Of a stretch of DNA of 64,000 bases, positions 32,510-42,400 are shown in pieces (the stretch's first letter is position 1; every line of letters begins with the position of its first letter). The stretch is taken from positions 186,001 to 250,000 of the forward strand of contig NZ_BSTL01000009.1 of the NCBI RefSeq assembly GCF_030269485.1, read 5' to 3'. Position numbers and translations under genes: made by a program. The DNA is from Actinoplanes sp. NBRC 103695 (lineage in GTDB: Bacteria; Actinomycetota; Actinomycetes; Mycobacteriales; Micromonosporaceae). The notes under the pieces were generated by a model that was not told the origin of the DNA, searched no databases, and saw only the letters and a list, made by a program, of their open reading frames with translations.

Positions 32510-33916
32510 ATGCGGGTTGTGACGAGTGTTCTGGCAGGTCTGGTGCTGGCGACGACGGTCTCGACGCCGGCGGCATACGCCGCCGAAGAGCCGGTGGGCC
32601 TGGTCATCGGCGTGCGCGGGCAGGTGGATCTCCCGGCCGAGGCCACTGCGACGGGTACGCTGCCCGGCGCGCTCACGGTTGACGTCCCCCGCGGCGAGGT
32701 CACCGAGGTGGCCGAGGAACTCCGCGCCGACCCCGACGTCGCGTACGTGGAACCGGACCACATCGCCCACGCCGCTGCCGTCGTCACCCCCAACGACCCC
32801 TACTACCCGCAGCAGTGGGGCATCGCCAAGACCCGGGTGAACACCGCCTGGACGGCCACCCGTGGCTCGACGCTGATCACCGTCGCGGTGGTGGACACCG
32901 GCGTGAAGCGCATCACGGACTTCGGCGCCCGGCTGCTGCCTGGCTACGACTTCGTCAACAAGGACAGCGACCCGACCGACGACGACGGCCACGGGACGAT
33001 GACCGCCCAGGTGATCGGCGCGAGCGCGAACAACCACGTCGGCGTCACCGGGATCTGCTGGAGCTGCCGGATCCTCCCGGTCAAGGTGCTGGGCGCCGGC
33101 GGCATCGGTTCGTACTCGGACATCGCCGCCGGCATCCGGTACGCCGCCGACCGCGGCGCCGACGTCATCAACCTGTCGCTCGGCGGCGCCGCGGACAGCC
33201 GGCTGATGCGCGACGCGGTGGCGTACGCGACCAGCAAGAACGCCGTGGTCATCGCCGCGGCCGGCAACGAGGGCAGCGCCGCACCGCACTACCCGGCGGC
33301 GATCCCCAGCGTGCTCGCCGTCGGCGCGTCCACCCCCGGCGACGCCCGCTACCCCTGGTCCAACTACGGCGCCTCCTGGGTCGACCTGGCCGCGCCCGGT
33401 TGCAACCCGGCCGTGAACCTGGCCGGCGTGCTGAGCGACTTCTGCGGCACCTCGTCGTCCACCCCGTTCGCGTCCGGCGTCGCGGCGCTGCTCGCCACGG
33501 CCAGGCCCGGCGTCACCCCGGCGAAGATCCGCGACGTGCTCACCGCGACCTCGGTGAAACTGGCCGGGAACTGGCTGGCCGCCTCGTCCGGCAGGATCGA
33601 CGCGGCCGCGGCCGTCGGCACGGTCCGCGGGCTGGCGATCGACCAGGCCGGGCCGGTCGTACGCGTCACCCGCGCGGCGGCGAGCGGCGCCCGCGTTGCC
33701 AAGACCACGCCGTTCGGGGTGGCGGCCACCGACCCGTCCGGGGTGACGCGGCTCGAGCTGATCATCAACGGCAAGATCACTCAGCGGTACGCCGGTCGGG
33801 CGTACGTCTTCGCCGTGCCGGTCTGGAAGTTCGGCAAGGTCGTCCGGGTGCAGGCGAGGGCCTACGACCGGTTCGGCAACGCCCGGCTCACCCCGACCCG
33901 GACCTGGTACCGCTGA
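32510..33916 (+). CDS. Secreted S8 family serine peptidase (subtilase)
   Basis: About 468 residues. A Sec signal peptide (VVTSVLAGLVLATTVSTPAAYAA) is followed by an I9-like propeptide (VPRGEVTEVAEELRADPDVAYVEPD) and the protease domain. Triad: Asp in VAVVDTGV (near 128), His in DGHGTM (near 160), Ser in GTSSSTPFASG (near 314; GTSMAxP in most subtilases). Oxyanion Asn in AAAGNEGS. The C-terminal 110 residues form a beta-rich extension. The ATG directly before the signal peptide is preferred over one 14 codons upstream. Divergent from the LCP gene. Target unknown. Confidence 0.9.
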   Translation: MRVVTSVLAGLVLATTVSTPAAYAAEEPVGLVIGVRGQVDLPAEATATGTLPGALTVDVPRGEVTEVAEELRADPDVAYVEPDHIAHAAAVVTPNDPYYPQQWGIAKTRVNTAWTATRGSTLITVAVVDTGVKRITDFGARLLPGYDFVNKDSDPTDDDGHGTMTAQVIGASANNHVGVTGICWSCRILPVKVLGAGGIGSYSDIAAGIRYAADRGADVINLSLGGAADSRLMRDAVAYATSKNAVVIAAAGNEGSAAPHYPAAIPSVLAVGASTPGDARYPWSNYGASWVDLAAPGCNPAVNLAGVLSDFCGTSSSTPFASGVAALLATARPGVTPAKIRDVLTATSVKLAGNWLAASSGRIDAAAAVGTVRGLAIDQAGPVVRVTRAAASGARVAKTTPFGVAATDPSGVTRLELIINGKITQRYAGRAYVFAVPVWKFGKVVRVQARAYDRFGNARLTPTRTWYR

Positions 33917-33936
33917 CGTCGGTAAACTCGCTGGCC

Positions 33937-35484
<1,548 letters not shown>

Positions 35485-35923
35485 GCGGCTCGTCCGTCAC
35501 GCTCGGGCCGTCCTCCTCGGGCATCAGGAACCACATGATGGGGTACGCCAGGAGGGCCACACCCCAGGTCAGGACTGTTGCCACGGCGAAAGCTACGCGG
35601 ATCAGGACCGGGTCTACGGTGAAGTAGCGGCCTACGCCGCTGCAGACGCCTGCGACGATTCGGTCGTCGAGGGGGCGGCGGAGTTGCTTGTAGGGAGTCA
35701 CGGTCGGTGTCGTCATGTGTCTACGGTGCGCTTGTGCAGGGCCCCAGAACCTCGGTGATGGCCCGGATCTGAACCCTGATTCTTGGCCCTTACAGCAGGT
35801 GACGGGTTGTGTGCGTAACGCAGGTCACAGCGCTCTGACCTGCGATTACATAGCGCGACCGCTCTGTCAGGAATCCGACAGACGATCTCTGGAGGTAACA
35901 CAATCCGGGCACAATTCAGCCCT

Positions 35924-36871
35924 GTGACCCCCGCACTGGAACCCTTACGCCGGATCGCCGCGTACGCCGTCTGCACGGACGCGGACGGTCGCGTGCTGCT
36001 CGTCCGGGCCTCGAGCCGCTCCGGCACCCCCGGAGTCTGGTCGCTGCCCGGCGGCGCCGTCGATCACGGTGAGGACCCGAACCACACCGTCGTCCGCGAG
36101 ACCGCGGCGGAAACCGGGCTGTCCGTCGCCGTCACCGGGCTGAGCGACGTGCTGGCCGACATGCGCTCGGTGCCGCACCGAGGCGTCACCATCCACACCG
36201 ACCGGCTCCTCTACCGGGTCTCGGTGCGCGGCGGCACCCTCGTCGACCGGGTCGGCCACCCCACCGACCTGGCCCGCTGGGTGGACCCGGCGGAGGCGGC
36301 GAAACTGAAGCTGCGCCCGTTCACCGCGGCGGCGCTCGGCGTTCCCGCCGAGTCGGCCGACCTGCGGCCGGAGGAGGCGCCCGACTTCCCGTCCTTCTAC
36401 GCCTACCCGGGACCGGACGGCCTGCACCGGGCCCAGCGCTTCGCGGCCTACGCGATCGCCACCGACCCGTACGAGAACATCCTGCTCACCCGCATCGCGC
36501 CGGGCTATCCGGGCGAGGGCCGCTGGCACCTGCCGGGCGGCGGCACCGACTACGGCGAGCAGCCCGGCACCGCGCTGATCCGCGAGCTCGTCGAGGAGAC
36601 CGGTCAGCGCGGCCGCATCATCGAACTACTGGGCGTGGCCAGCCACCGTGACGCAGCGTCGCTGGGCCCGGAGGGCTACCCGATCGACTGGCACGGGGTG
36701 CGCGCCTTCTACCGCGTGGTCGTCGAGCGGCCCACCGAGGTCCGCGTCGGCGACGTCGGCGGCTCCACGTCGGAGGCCTGCTGGATGGCCCTCAAGGAGG
36801 TCGGTGACCTCTCGCCGGACTCCCTCACCGAGGTGACGGCCGAGGCTCTGCACGCGGCACGCCTAATCTAG
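35924..36871 (+). CDS. Protein with two Nudix hydrolase domains
   Basis: 315 residues, GTG start. Two Nudix folds in tandem. The second box (GGGTDYGEQPGTALIREL then VEETGQ) keeps all metal-binding Glu. The first box (GGAVDHGEDPNHTVVRET then AAETGL) has Ala instead of the first Glu of the EE pair and may be weak or inactive. Nudix enzymes hydrolyse nucleoside diphosphates linked to other moieties; the substrate is unknown. A similar but more degenerate double-Nudix gene follows 5 bp later. Confidence 0.87.
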   Translation: MTPALEPLRRIAAYAVCTDADGRVLLVRASSRSGTPGVWSLPGGAVDHGEDPNHTVVRETAAETGLSVAVTGLSDVLADMRSVPHRGVTIHTDRLLYRVSVRGGTLVDRVGHPTDLARWVDPAEAAKLKLRPFTAAALGVPAESADLRPEEAPDFPSFYAYPGPDGLHRAQRFAAYAIATDPYENILLTRIAPGYPGEGRWHLPGGGTDYGEQPGTALIRELVEETGQRGRIIELLGVASHRDAASLGPEGYPIDWHGVRAFYRVVVERPTEVRVGDVGGSTSEACWMALKEVGDLSPDSLTEVTAEALHAARLI

Positions 36872-36876
36872 GACCG

Positions 36877-37623
36877 GTGAAGATTCGACAGGTCGGCGTC
36901 TATGGGCTGGCTCGCGACGCCGAGGGCCGGTACCTGACCTCGGCGGCCGGCACGCTGCCCGGTGGGCTGGTGCCGCAGGGCGAGCACCCCGACGAGGCGG
37001 TGGTCCGGCTGGTCGGCGAGCAGACCGGTTCGGGCGTACGCATCACGGGTCTGCTCGAAGTCTCTTCCGCAGTCGTCGATCACGTGCACACCGACCGCAT
37101 CCTCTACTCGCTGGCCGGCTCCTTCACCGGGACGGCTTCCGGCATTCCGCTTTATCCGGACGAAAGACCGGTTGAGGCCGTCGAACGGCGGGTACAACGC
37201 TTCGGTGCGTACGCCGTGGCGCGTGACCCGGACGGCCGGGTGCTGCTCACCAAGATCGCGGCCGGCTATCCCGGCGCCGGGCTCTGGCACCTGCCCGGCG
37301 GCGGCACCGACCACGGCGAGACGCCCGAGCAGGGACTGACCCGGGAGTTCGCCGAGGAGACCTCGCAGCACGGCCGCATCACCGGCCTGCTCCGCACCGC
37401 GCACCGCTACACACCGGCCGAACTGGGCCCGGAGGGAGTGCCGATGGACTGGCACGTCATCCGGGTGCTGTTCAGCGTCACGGTGGACCGGCCGACCGTT
37501 CCGGTGGTCACCGAACAGGGCGGATCCACCGAGGCGGCGGCCTGGTTCCGGCCCTCGGAACTGTCCGACCTTCCGCTCACCGAGGTCGCCCGCGAAGCGG
37601 TGGGAGACCCGGCATTGGCGTGA
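36877..37623 (+). CDS. Nudix protein with degenerate N-terminal copy
   Basis: 248 residues, GTG start. The C-terminal Nudix domain is intact (GGGTDHGETPEQGLTREF then AEETSQ). The N-terminal half has the fold's landmarks but the box reads GGLVPQGEHPDEAVVRLV then GEQTGSG, lacking the R-E pair and one Glu, so it is probably non-catalytic. The last 150 residues align closely with the upstream protein (APELGPEG/SLGPEGYP, PTVPVVTEQGGST), indicating tandem duplication. Probably co-transcribed with it. Confidence 0.87.
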   Translation: MKIRQVGVYGLARDAEGRYLTSAAGTLPGGLVPQGEHPDEAVVRLVGEQTGSGVRITGLLEVSSAVVDHVHTDRILYSLAGSFTGTASGIPLYPDERPVEAVERRVQRFGAYAVARDPDGRVLLTKIAAGYPGAGLWHLPGGGTDHGETPEQGLTREFAEETSQHGRITGLLRTAHRYTPAELGPEGVPMDWHVIRVLFSVTVDRPTVPVVTEQGGSTEAAAWFRPSELSDLPLTEVAREAVGDPALA

Positions 37624-37769
37624 TCAGTTAAACTCGTCACAGGGAGAGGGCGTCGTACCGCACGAGAGCTGGACGGTCTCGCCGAGATCAATCGGCTGTG
37701 CAATGGTGTAATCCGCCAAATTCAGAGCACCCCCCATTCAGCACCCCGAACCCCACTTGGAGGACACAC

Positions 37770-38729
37770 GTGGCGCGAACCCCCTGGCGCCGGCGACGTA
37801 CGACTGACAGTCCACGTCCCGCCGGGCGTCGCTGGGCAGGCCGGCTGCGACGCGGCGGCACCGCCGCGCGTCAGGCACTGCTGGTTCGGGTCGGGCGCCG
37901 CTCGCAGGACGCGGGCCGCGCCGCCACCGCCACCCAGGCCGAGGTGATCTACACCGGCCTGGAGCCGATCGTCGCGCCCGCCCGCCTCGCGCTGCCACCC
38001 GCCTCCCCGGCGCCGGCACCCGCCGAGGCCGAGGTTGTCTCGCTGCTGCCCGGCGCACACACCGCGCGACGCAAGGCGTCCTTCGCGATCGTCAACGGCT
38101 GCACCCTCGCCAGCCTCGCGCTGGGCATGATGGCGATCATTCTCTCCATGCAGGGCGACGTGCGGCTGGCCGCCGCCTGCCTGGTCGCCTGCGTGGCCTT
38201 CGACGGCCTGGACGGCGCGCTGGCCCGCAAGCTGGGCGTCTCCAGCCCGTTCGGCGCCCAGATGGACTCGCTGGCCGACATGTGCTCGTTCGGCCTGGCC
38301 GCGCCCGTCGTGGTCTACGCCTCGCTGTCGCACAGCGTGCCCACCCCCGCCGCCGCGCTGGCCTGCGTGATGGTCGCCGGGTGCGCCGCGATCCGGCTGG
38401 CCCGCTTCAACGTCTCACCGAAGGACGGCAGGTTCTTCTCCGGCGTGCCGACCACGATGGCCGCCGCGGTACTGGCCCTCGCGGTCCTGATCGACCTGCC
38501 GATCCCCGGCCTGGCCCTGCTCGGCGGAGTGGCGCTGCTGGCCTTCGCGATGGTGTCGTCGTTCCCCTACGCGAAGCTGGCCCGGATCATCAAGCTCCCG
38601 CCATGGATGTGGCTGGTGCCCATCGTCGGCGCGCTGGTCGATCCGAGGCTGACGTTCGTCGGCCTGGTCGCCGCCTACCTGGTCAGCGGACCGCTGGTCT
38701 GGCTGAGGACGCGCCACACCGCCGTCTGA
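37770..38729 (+). CDS. pssA: CDP-diacylglycerol--serine O-phosphatidyltransferase
   Basis: Makes phosphatidylserine from CDP-diacylglycerol and serine, the precursor of phosphatidylethanolamine. 319 residues: a basic, Arg/Ala/Pro-rich cytoplasmic N-terminus of about 115 residues, then about seven membrane spans. The CDP-alcohol phosphotransferase motif is complete: DGLDGALARKLGV...GAQMDSLAD. GTG start with GGAGGA 5 bp upstream; a 24-codon upstream extension is rejected. A strong hairpin follows. Psd, the next enzyme of the pathway, is encoded convergently just beyond an IS remnant. Confidence 0.93.
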   Translation: MARTPWRRRRTTDSPRPAGRRWAGRLRRGGTAARQALLVRVGRRSQDAGRAATATQAEVIYTGLEPIVAPARLALPPASPAPAPAEAEVVSLLPGAHTARRKASFAIVNGCTLASLALGMMAIILSMQGDVRLAAACLVACVAFDGLDGALARKLGVSSPFGAQMDSLADMCSFGLAAPVVVYASLSHSVPTPAAALACVMVAGCAAIRLARFNVSPKDGRFFSGVPTTMAAAVLALAVLIDLPIPGLALLGGVALLAFAMVSSFPYAKLARIIKLPPWMWLVPIVGALVDPRLTFVGLVAAYLVSGPLVWLRTRHTAV

Positions 38730-38745
38730 CACGCGGCTGTTGCTC

Positions 38746-38782
38746 GAACCGGCCCGGACCGCAATGCGGTCTGGGCCGGTTC
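38746..38782 (+). terminator. Strong hairpin terminator after pssA
   Basis: 17-bp arms starting GAACCGGCCCGGACCGC with one G/T mismatch around loop AAT, 17 bp past the pssA stop. No T-run. Confidence 0.75.
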
Positions 38783-38797
38783 GCGTCTGGGCCGGTT

Positions 38798-39118
38798 GGC
38801 GACGATCGCGCCCGGTTCGCCGACGCCCGCGCCCTGAAGGCCTACGCCGGCGGCGGCTCCGGTCACCCGCCGCTCCGGCAGCACCCACCCAAGGGCGGCA
38901 ACAAGCAACTCAAGCGGGCGTTCTTCCTCGCCGCGTTCGCCTCGCTATCCCATCCGCCATCGAGGGTCTACCACGACCGGAAACGCGCCGAGGGCAAGAA
39001 ACACAACGCCGCCCTCATCTGCCTCGCCCGCCGCCGCGTCGACGTCCAGCACGCAATGTTCCGGACCAACACCCCGTATCAAGCGAAACCGGCGGACGAA
39101 CTCCGCCTCGCAGCTTGA
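38798..39118 (+). pseudogene. IS110-family transposase remnant (C-terminal part)
   Basis: About 106 codons resembling the C-terminal Transposase_20 region of IS110-type DEDD transposases: GDDRARFADARALKAYAGGG, then KQLKRAFFLAAFASL, YHDRKRAEGKKHNAALICLARRRVDV. The segment expected between AYAG and the KQLKRAF part is shortened and altered, and the N-terminal catalytic half is absent; no start codon fits. No terminal repeats were found. It is a decayed insertion between pssA and psd. Confidence 0.82.
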
Positions 39119-39185
39119 CGAAACCATAGGGACACCCCCACCGAGGTGCGCGGGCGTGGGTGCGGGCGACCGCCCGGCGATCAGG

Positions 39186-40430
39186 TCACTTCCAGCGGGC
39201 GATGATCGAGCTGCCGCCGACGACCTTGTCGTTGACGGTGACCAGCGGGGTCGCGGCGCCGGCGGGCAGGTAGACGTCGGTGCGGGAACCGAAGCGGATC
39301 AGGCCCATCCGCTCGCCCTTGGCGACCAGCGTGCCGATCGGCGCGCGCTGCACGATGCGCCGGGCGATCAGACCGGTCCGCTGGGCGACCACCACGGTGC
39401 CGCGGTCGGTGTCCAGGACTGTGTACGCGGCCACGTTGTGCTCCGCCGCGGCGGACATCGCGGTCGCGTAGCCGCCCTCCTCGACGAAGTAGTCGGTCAC
39501 CCGGCCGGCCACCGGCACCCGGTTGACGTGCACGTCCAGCACTGACAGGAAGACCGCGATGCGGAGGAACTCGCCGCCACCGAACCGGTCCTCGGTGACG
39601 TGCTCGACCGAGAGCACCCGGCCGTCGCTGGCCGCCACCACCGCGCGCGGGTCGGTCGGCACCTCGCGTTCCGGGTCGCGGAAGAACGCCGCCACCGGCG
39701 CCGCGGCCAGGGCCGGAATCAGCCACAGCCGGGACTGCGGGCGGGCTGCCCGGGCGGCCGCGGCCAGGCCGAGGGCGATCCCGGCGGCCACCACGCCGTT
39801 GGAGTCGATGTGCATCGTCCGGGTCACCGGGACGCTGGACGGGCGGTAGGCGGGCGCCAGGGTGGCGGCGGAGGCCGTGCCCGCGGGGTTGAAGCGCAGC
39901 TTGTGCACGCGTACCGGCGGGTTGTTGCGGACCACCAGGTCGGAACCGACCCCGAAGAGCGCGCTCTGCCGGAAGAGCTCGGCGGCCGCACCGCCGGTCT
40001 GGCCGGGCACCGCCGGGGTCGCCACCGTGACCACGGCGCCGTCGGACAGGTACTTGGCCAGGCCGTCGAGCTGGGCGCGGGCCTCCTCGGCGGTGCCGGT
40101 CATCGGCTCGCCGACGATCACCACGTCGGCCGGGTCGGCCTCGGCCAGGCTGTCCAGGATGCGGACCCGGTCGGCGACCCAGCTGCCCAGGCCGCCGATG
40201 TGGTCGCGGAGCAGGTCGGCGGTGCTGCGCTCGCCGGCGACCAGGGTCAGGGTGTCGCCGGGGAGCAGCGACTCGACCGCGGCGGCCACCACGGCCGACG
40301 AGTGGTCGGCGCCGACCACCAGGGCCGATCCGGCGACGGTGCGGCGGGCAAGCTCGGCGGTCAGTGCCCGGGCGGCGCGCTGGCCGATCCCGGCCACCGG
40401 CGCCGTGGAAACGGCGGGGAACGGCGTCAT
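39186..40430 (-). CDS. psd: Phosphatidylserine decarboxylase with N-terminal extension
   Basis: Decarboxylates phosphatidylserine to phosphatidylethanolamine using a pyruvoyl group formed by self-cleavage. 414 residues. The C-terminal half is the short-type Psd: FFRDPEREVP, ASDGRVLSVEHV, VFLSVLDVHVNRVPVAG and the cleavage region KVVGGSSII (GS site). The N-terminal 200 residues are a Rossmann/methyltransferase-like domain (LVVGADHSSAVVAAAV, VVIVGEPMTG) not found in E. coli Psd but known to me from actinobacterial proteins. Convergent with pssA, its pathway partner. Confidence 0.9.
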   Translation of the reverse strand: MTPFPAVSTAPVAGIGQRAARALTAELARRTVAGSALVVGADHSSAVVAAAVESLLPGDTLTLVAGERSTADLLRDHIGGLGSWVADRVRILDSLAEADPADVVIVGEPMTGTAEEARAQLDGLAKYLSDGAVVTVATPAVPGQTGGAAAELFRQSALFGVGSDLVVRNNPPVRVHKLRFNPAGTASAATLAPAYRPSSVPVTRTMHIDSNGVVAAGIALGLAAAARAARPQSRLWLIPALAAAPVAAFFRDPEREVPTDPRAVVAASDGRVLSVEHVTEDRFGGGEFLRIAVFLSVLDVHVNRVPVAGRVTDYFVEEGGYATAMSAAAEHNVAAYTVLDTDRGTVVVAQRTGLIARRIVQRAPIGTLVAKGERMGLIRFGSRTDVYLPAGAATPLVTVNDKVVGGSSIIARWK

Positions 40431-40489
40431 GACGGTTCGGGCCTCTCACGTCGTCGGACAACACCGCCGAGCATATTGCCCCTACCTGA

Positions 40490-40867
40490 TCAGTCCTTGT
40501 GCGGCTCGGGCCTCGGCTGCGCGGCGGGTGCCGGATTCTCCCGGGTGAACCGCTCGGCCGGGTCGTCCAGGAGCTCGCGGACGATCTCGGCGTGCATCTC
40601 CGGCGGCAGGTCGCCGTGCTGCTCCTGGCCGTGCTCCGGGAGGGGAGCGCCGACCGTGGCCGGCACCGGCTGGGGCTCCGGGCGGCGGCCGGAGCGGATC
40701 GCCCCGAGCAGCCCGATCATCCCGAACAGGATCAGCGCGCCGGCGATCAGCCAGCCCAGGCGTACCGGGGCGAGGTTGACCACCTGCGAGGCCGCCCACC
40801 AGGCCGCGATCAGCAGGAAGACGGTGCCGAAGCTGAGCGACACGTTGTCGGTGCGATGCGGCTTCAT
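40490..40867 (-). CDS. Small two-span membrane protein
   Basis: 125 residues: two hydrophobic segments (SLSFGTVFLLIAAWWAAS and LGWLIAGALILFGMIGLLG) and a long Pro/Glu-rich cytoplasmic tail ending EPHKD. No recognised domain. Its ATG overlaps the stop of the upstream PspC/LiaF-like gene by 4 bp, so the two are translationally coupled, suggesting a part in the same envelope-stress module. Confidence 0.8.
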   Translation of the reverse strand: MKPHRTDNVSLSFGTVFLLIAAWWAASQVVNLAPVRLGWLIAGALILFGMIGLLGAIRSGRRPEPQPVPATVGAPLPEHGQEQHGDLPPEMHAEIVRELLDDPAERFTRENPAPAAQPRPEPHKD

Positions 40868-42303
40868 CGGGCCACCTCCACATTTCCGGTGTTCATCACG
40901 ACGGTGAGCTTCAGGGCGCCGCCACCGGCGCCGTCGGCGCCCTGGTCGGTGAAGGGCTGGGCGGCGGCCTGGCGGGCGTCGTACTCGGTGCCGAAGACGA
41001 CCGCGCGGCCCTCGTTCAGGCTGACGTCCGCGGTCACGTCGACGTTCGGCGGGACCAGGACCTTGACCGAGCCGAACTTCATCTCGATCGTGGTGCTCTG
41101 CTCGGCGTCGGTGAAGTCCACCCGGCGCAGGTCGAGCGTGGCGTTGCCGACGTTGAAGTCGTACCGGTCGGCGACCGCGGACAGGCTGCCCGGGCGGTAG
41201 ACGTTGCTGCCGATCTGGCCGCCCCAGCGCTCCAGGCCGGTCGAGACGCCCAGGCCCAGCGTGGCGATCAGGGCCAGCGCGATCAGCCCGCGGGCCCGGC
41301 CGATCCAGGCGCCGACGATCAGGCCGAGCGCGATGGTGGCGAGCGCGGCCGCGAAGAACGCGGACACCGACACCGAGATCCCGGTCAGGTTGAGCAGGGT
41401 CAGGAATCCCATCACCAGGATCAGGGCGAAGAACGTCATGCTGCCGAGCTTCGACTTCTCCTTCGGAGGCCTCGTCTGGCCGCTCCGCGGGGGCTTCTGG
41501 TGCGGAGCGGGCGGGGGAGGCGCGGCCTGGGCGGACGTGCCGGCGTACGGGCCGTGGGGTGCGAACGGCGGGCGGTAGCCGGACACCGGCGGCGTGAACT
41601 GCGGCGGGCGGGGCGCCTCGGAAGCGGGGAACGGCGCGGTCGGCGCCTCCGAGGAAACCGGCGCCTCGAACGAAGCCGGCGAGGGAGTCGGGGGAGTCGG
41701 TGGGGTCGGCGGTGTCGGCGGCGTGGGCGGTGTCGGGGGCGTCCAGGGCCACGAGGCCGGCTTGGCCGAGCCGTTCTGGTTCTTCTTGATGAGCAGGGCC
41801 GCACCCACGAGTACGGCCACCGCGAGCAGCGCCGCCCGGAAGCCGTCGTTCACCACGAACGAGAAGGTCAGCACCGTGGCGCCGCCGAGCAGCACGATCG
41901 ACAGCGGCTTCATGCTCGACCGGCCGCGGCCGAGCAGCGACTCGATCGGCGAGGCGGTGTCGGTCTCGGCCGGGATGGCCAGCCAGCCGATCAGGTAGAT
42001 CAGCACGCCGACGCCGCCGAAGAGGCCGAGCACGGTGAGCAGCACGCGCCACAGGACCGGGTCGGTGTTGGTGGCCCGGGCCAGCGCGCCGGAGACGCCG
42101 GCGATGTAGCGCGGCCGGAGCGGGCGGATCAGCCGGTCCCGGTCGAAGCTGGGCCGGTCCCCGAACGGCGGCTCGTCATGGGCGGGCGGCGGCTCGTAGG
42201 GCGGCGGGGTCGGCGGCGGGAACGGCGGCGGGAGCGAATTGGTGGAGGATGCCGCACCGCTTGACTGGTCGGCATCGCGGGCTGAGGCAGCATCGTCGGT
42301 CAT
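40864..42303 (-). CDS. PspC domain protein with LiaF-like C-terminus
   Basis: About 479 residues. A Pro-rich cytoplasmic N-terminus (LPPPFPPPTPPPYEPPP) leads to a PspC domain (RLIRPLRPRYIAGVSGALARATNTDPVLWRV), hydrophobic segments, a long Pro/Ala linker containing repeated TPPTPP, more membrane spans (about 320-390) and a C-terminal beta-rich domain (VGNATLDLRRVDF, VKVLVPPNVDVTADVS) like the LiaF/cell-wall-active-antibiotics-response domain. In LiaFSR systems LiaF restrains the sensor kinase; the divergent kinase/regulator pair makes that role plausible here. Confidence 0.87.
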   Translation of the reverse strand: MTDDAASARDADQSSGAASSTNSLPPPFPPPTPPPYEPPPAHDEPPFGDRPSFDRDRLIRPLRPRYIAGVSGALARATNTDPVLWRVLLTVLGLFGGVGVLIYLIGWLAIPAETDTASPIESLLGRGRSSMKPLSIVLLGGATVLTFSFVVNDGFRAALLAVAVLVGAALLIKKNQNGSAKPASWPWTPPTPPTPPTPPTPPTPPTPSPASFEAPVSSEAPTAPFPASEAPRPPQFTPPVSGYRPPFAPHGPYAGTSAQAAPPPPAPHQKPPRSGQTRPPKEKSKLGSMTFFALILVMGFLTLLNLTGISVSVSAFFAAALATIALGLIVGAWIGRARGLIALALIATLGLGVSTGLERWGGQIGSNVYRPGSLSAVADRYDFNVGNATLDLRRVDFTDAEQSTTIEMKFGSVKVLVPPNVDVTADVSLNEGRAVVFGTEYDARQAAAQPFTDQGADGAGGGALKLTVVMNTGNVEVAR

Positions 42304-42400
42304 GCCATCGATACTGCGGCTCGTACCCACCGGCGCGCCTCCGGCGCCGACCCTGACGAGACCCTGAGATGTCCGGGCCGCAGACCTCGGGGGGTTCCCC

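Noticed and set aside
37624..37769. tRNA or small RNA gene between the Nudix and pssA genes
   Set aside because: No T-loop GTTCGA-type sequence or cloverleaf could be drawn; it looks like a plain promoter/leader region.
38751..39130. Intact IS110 element
   Set aside because: Only the C-terminal third of the transposase is present, internally shortened, and no element ends are visible.
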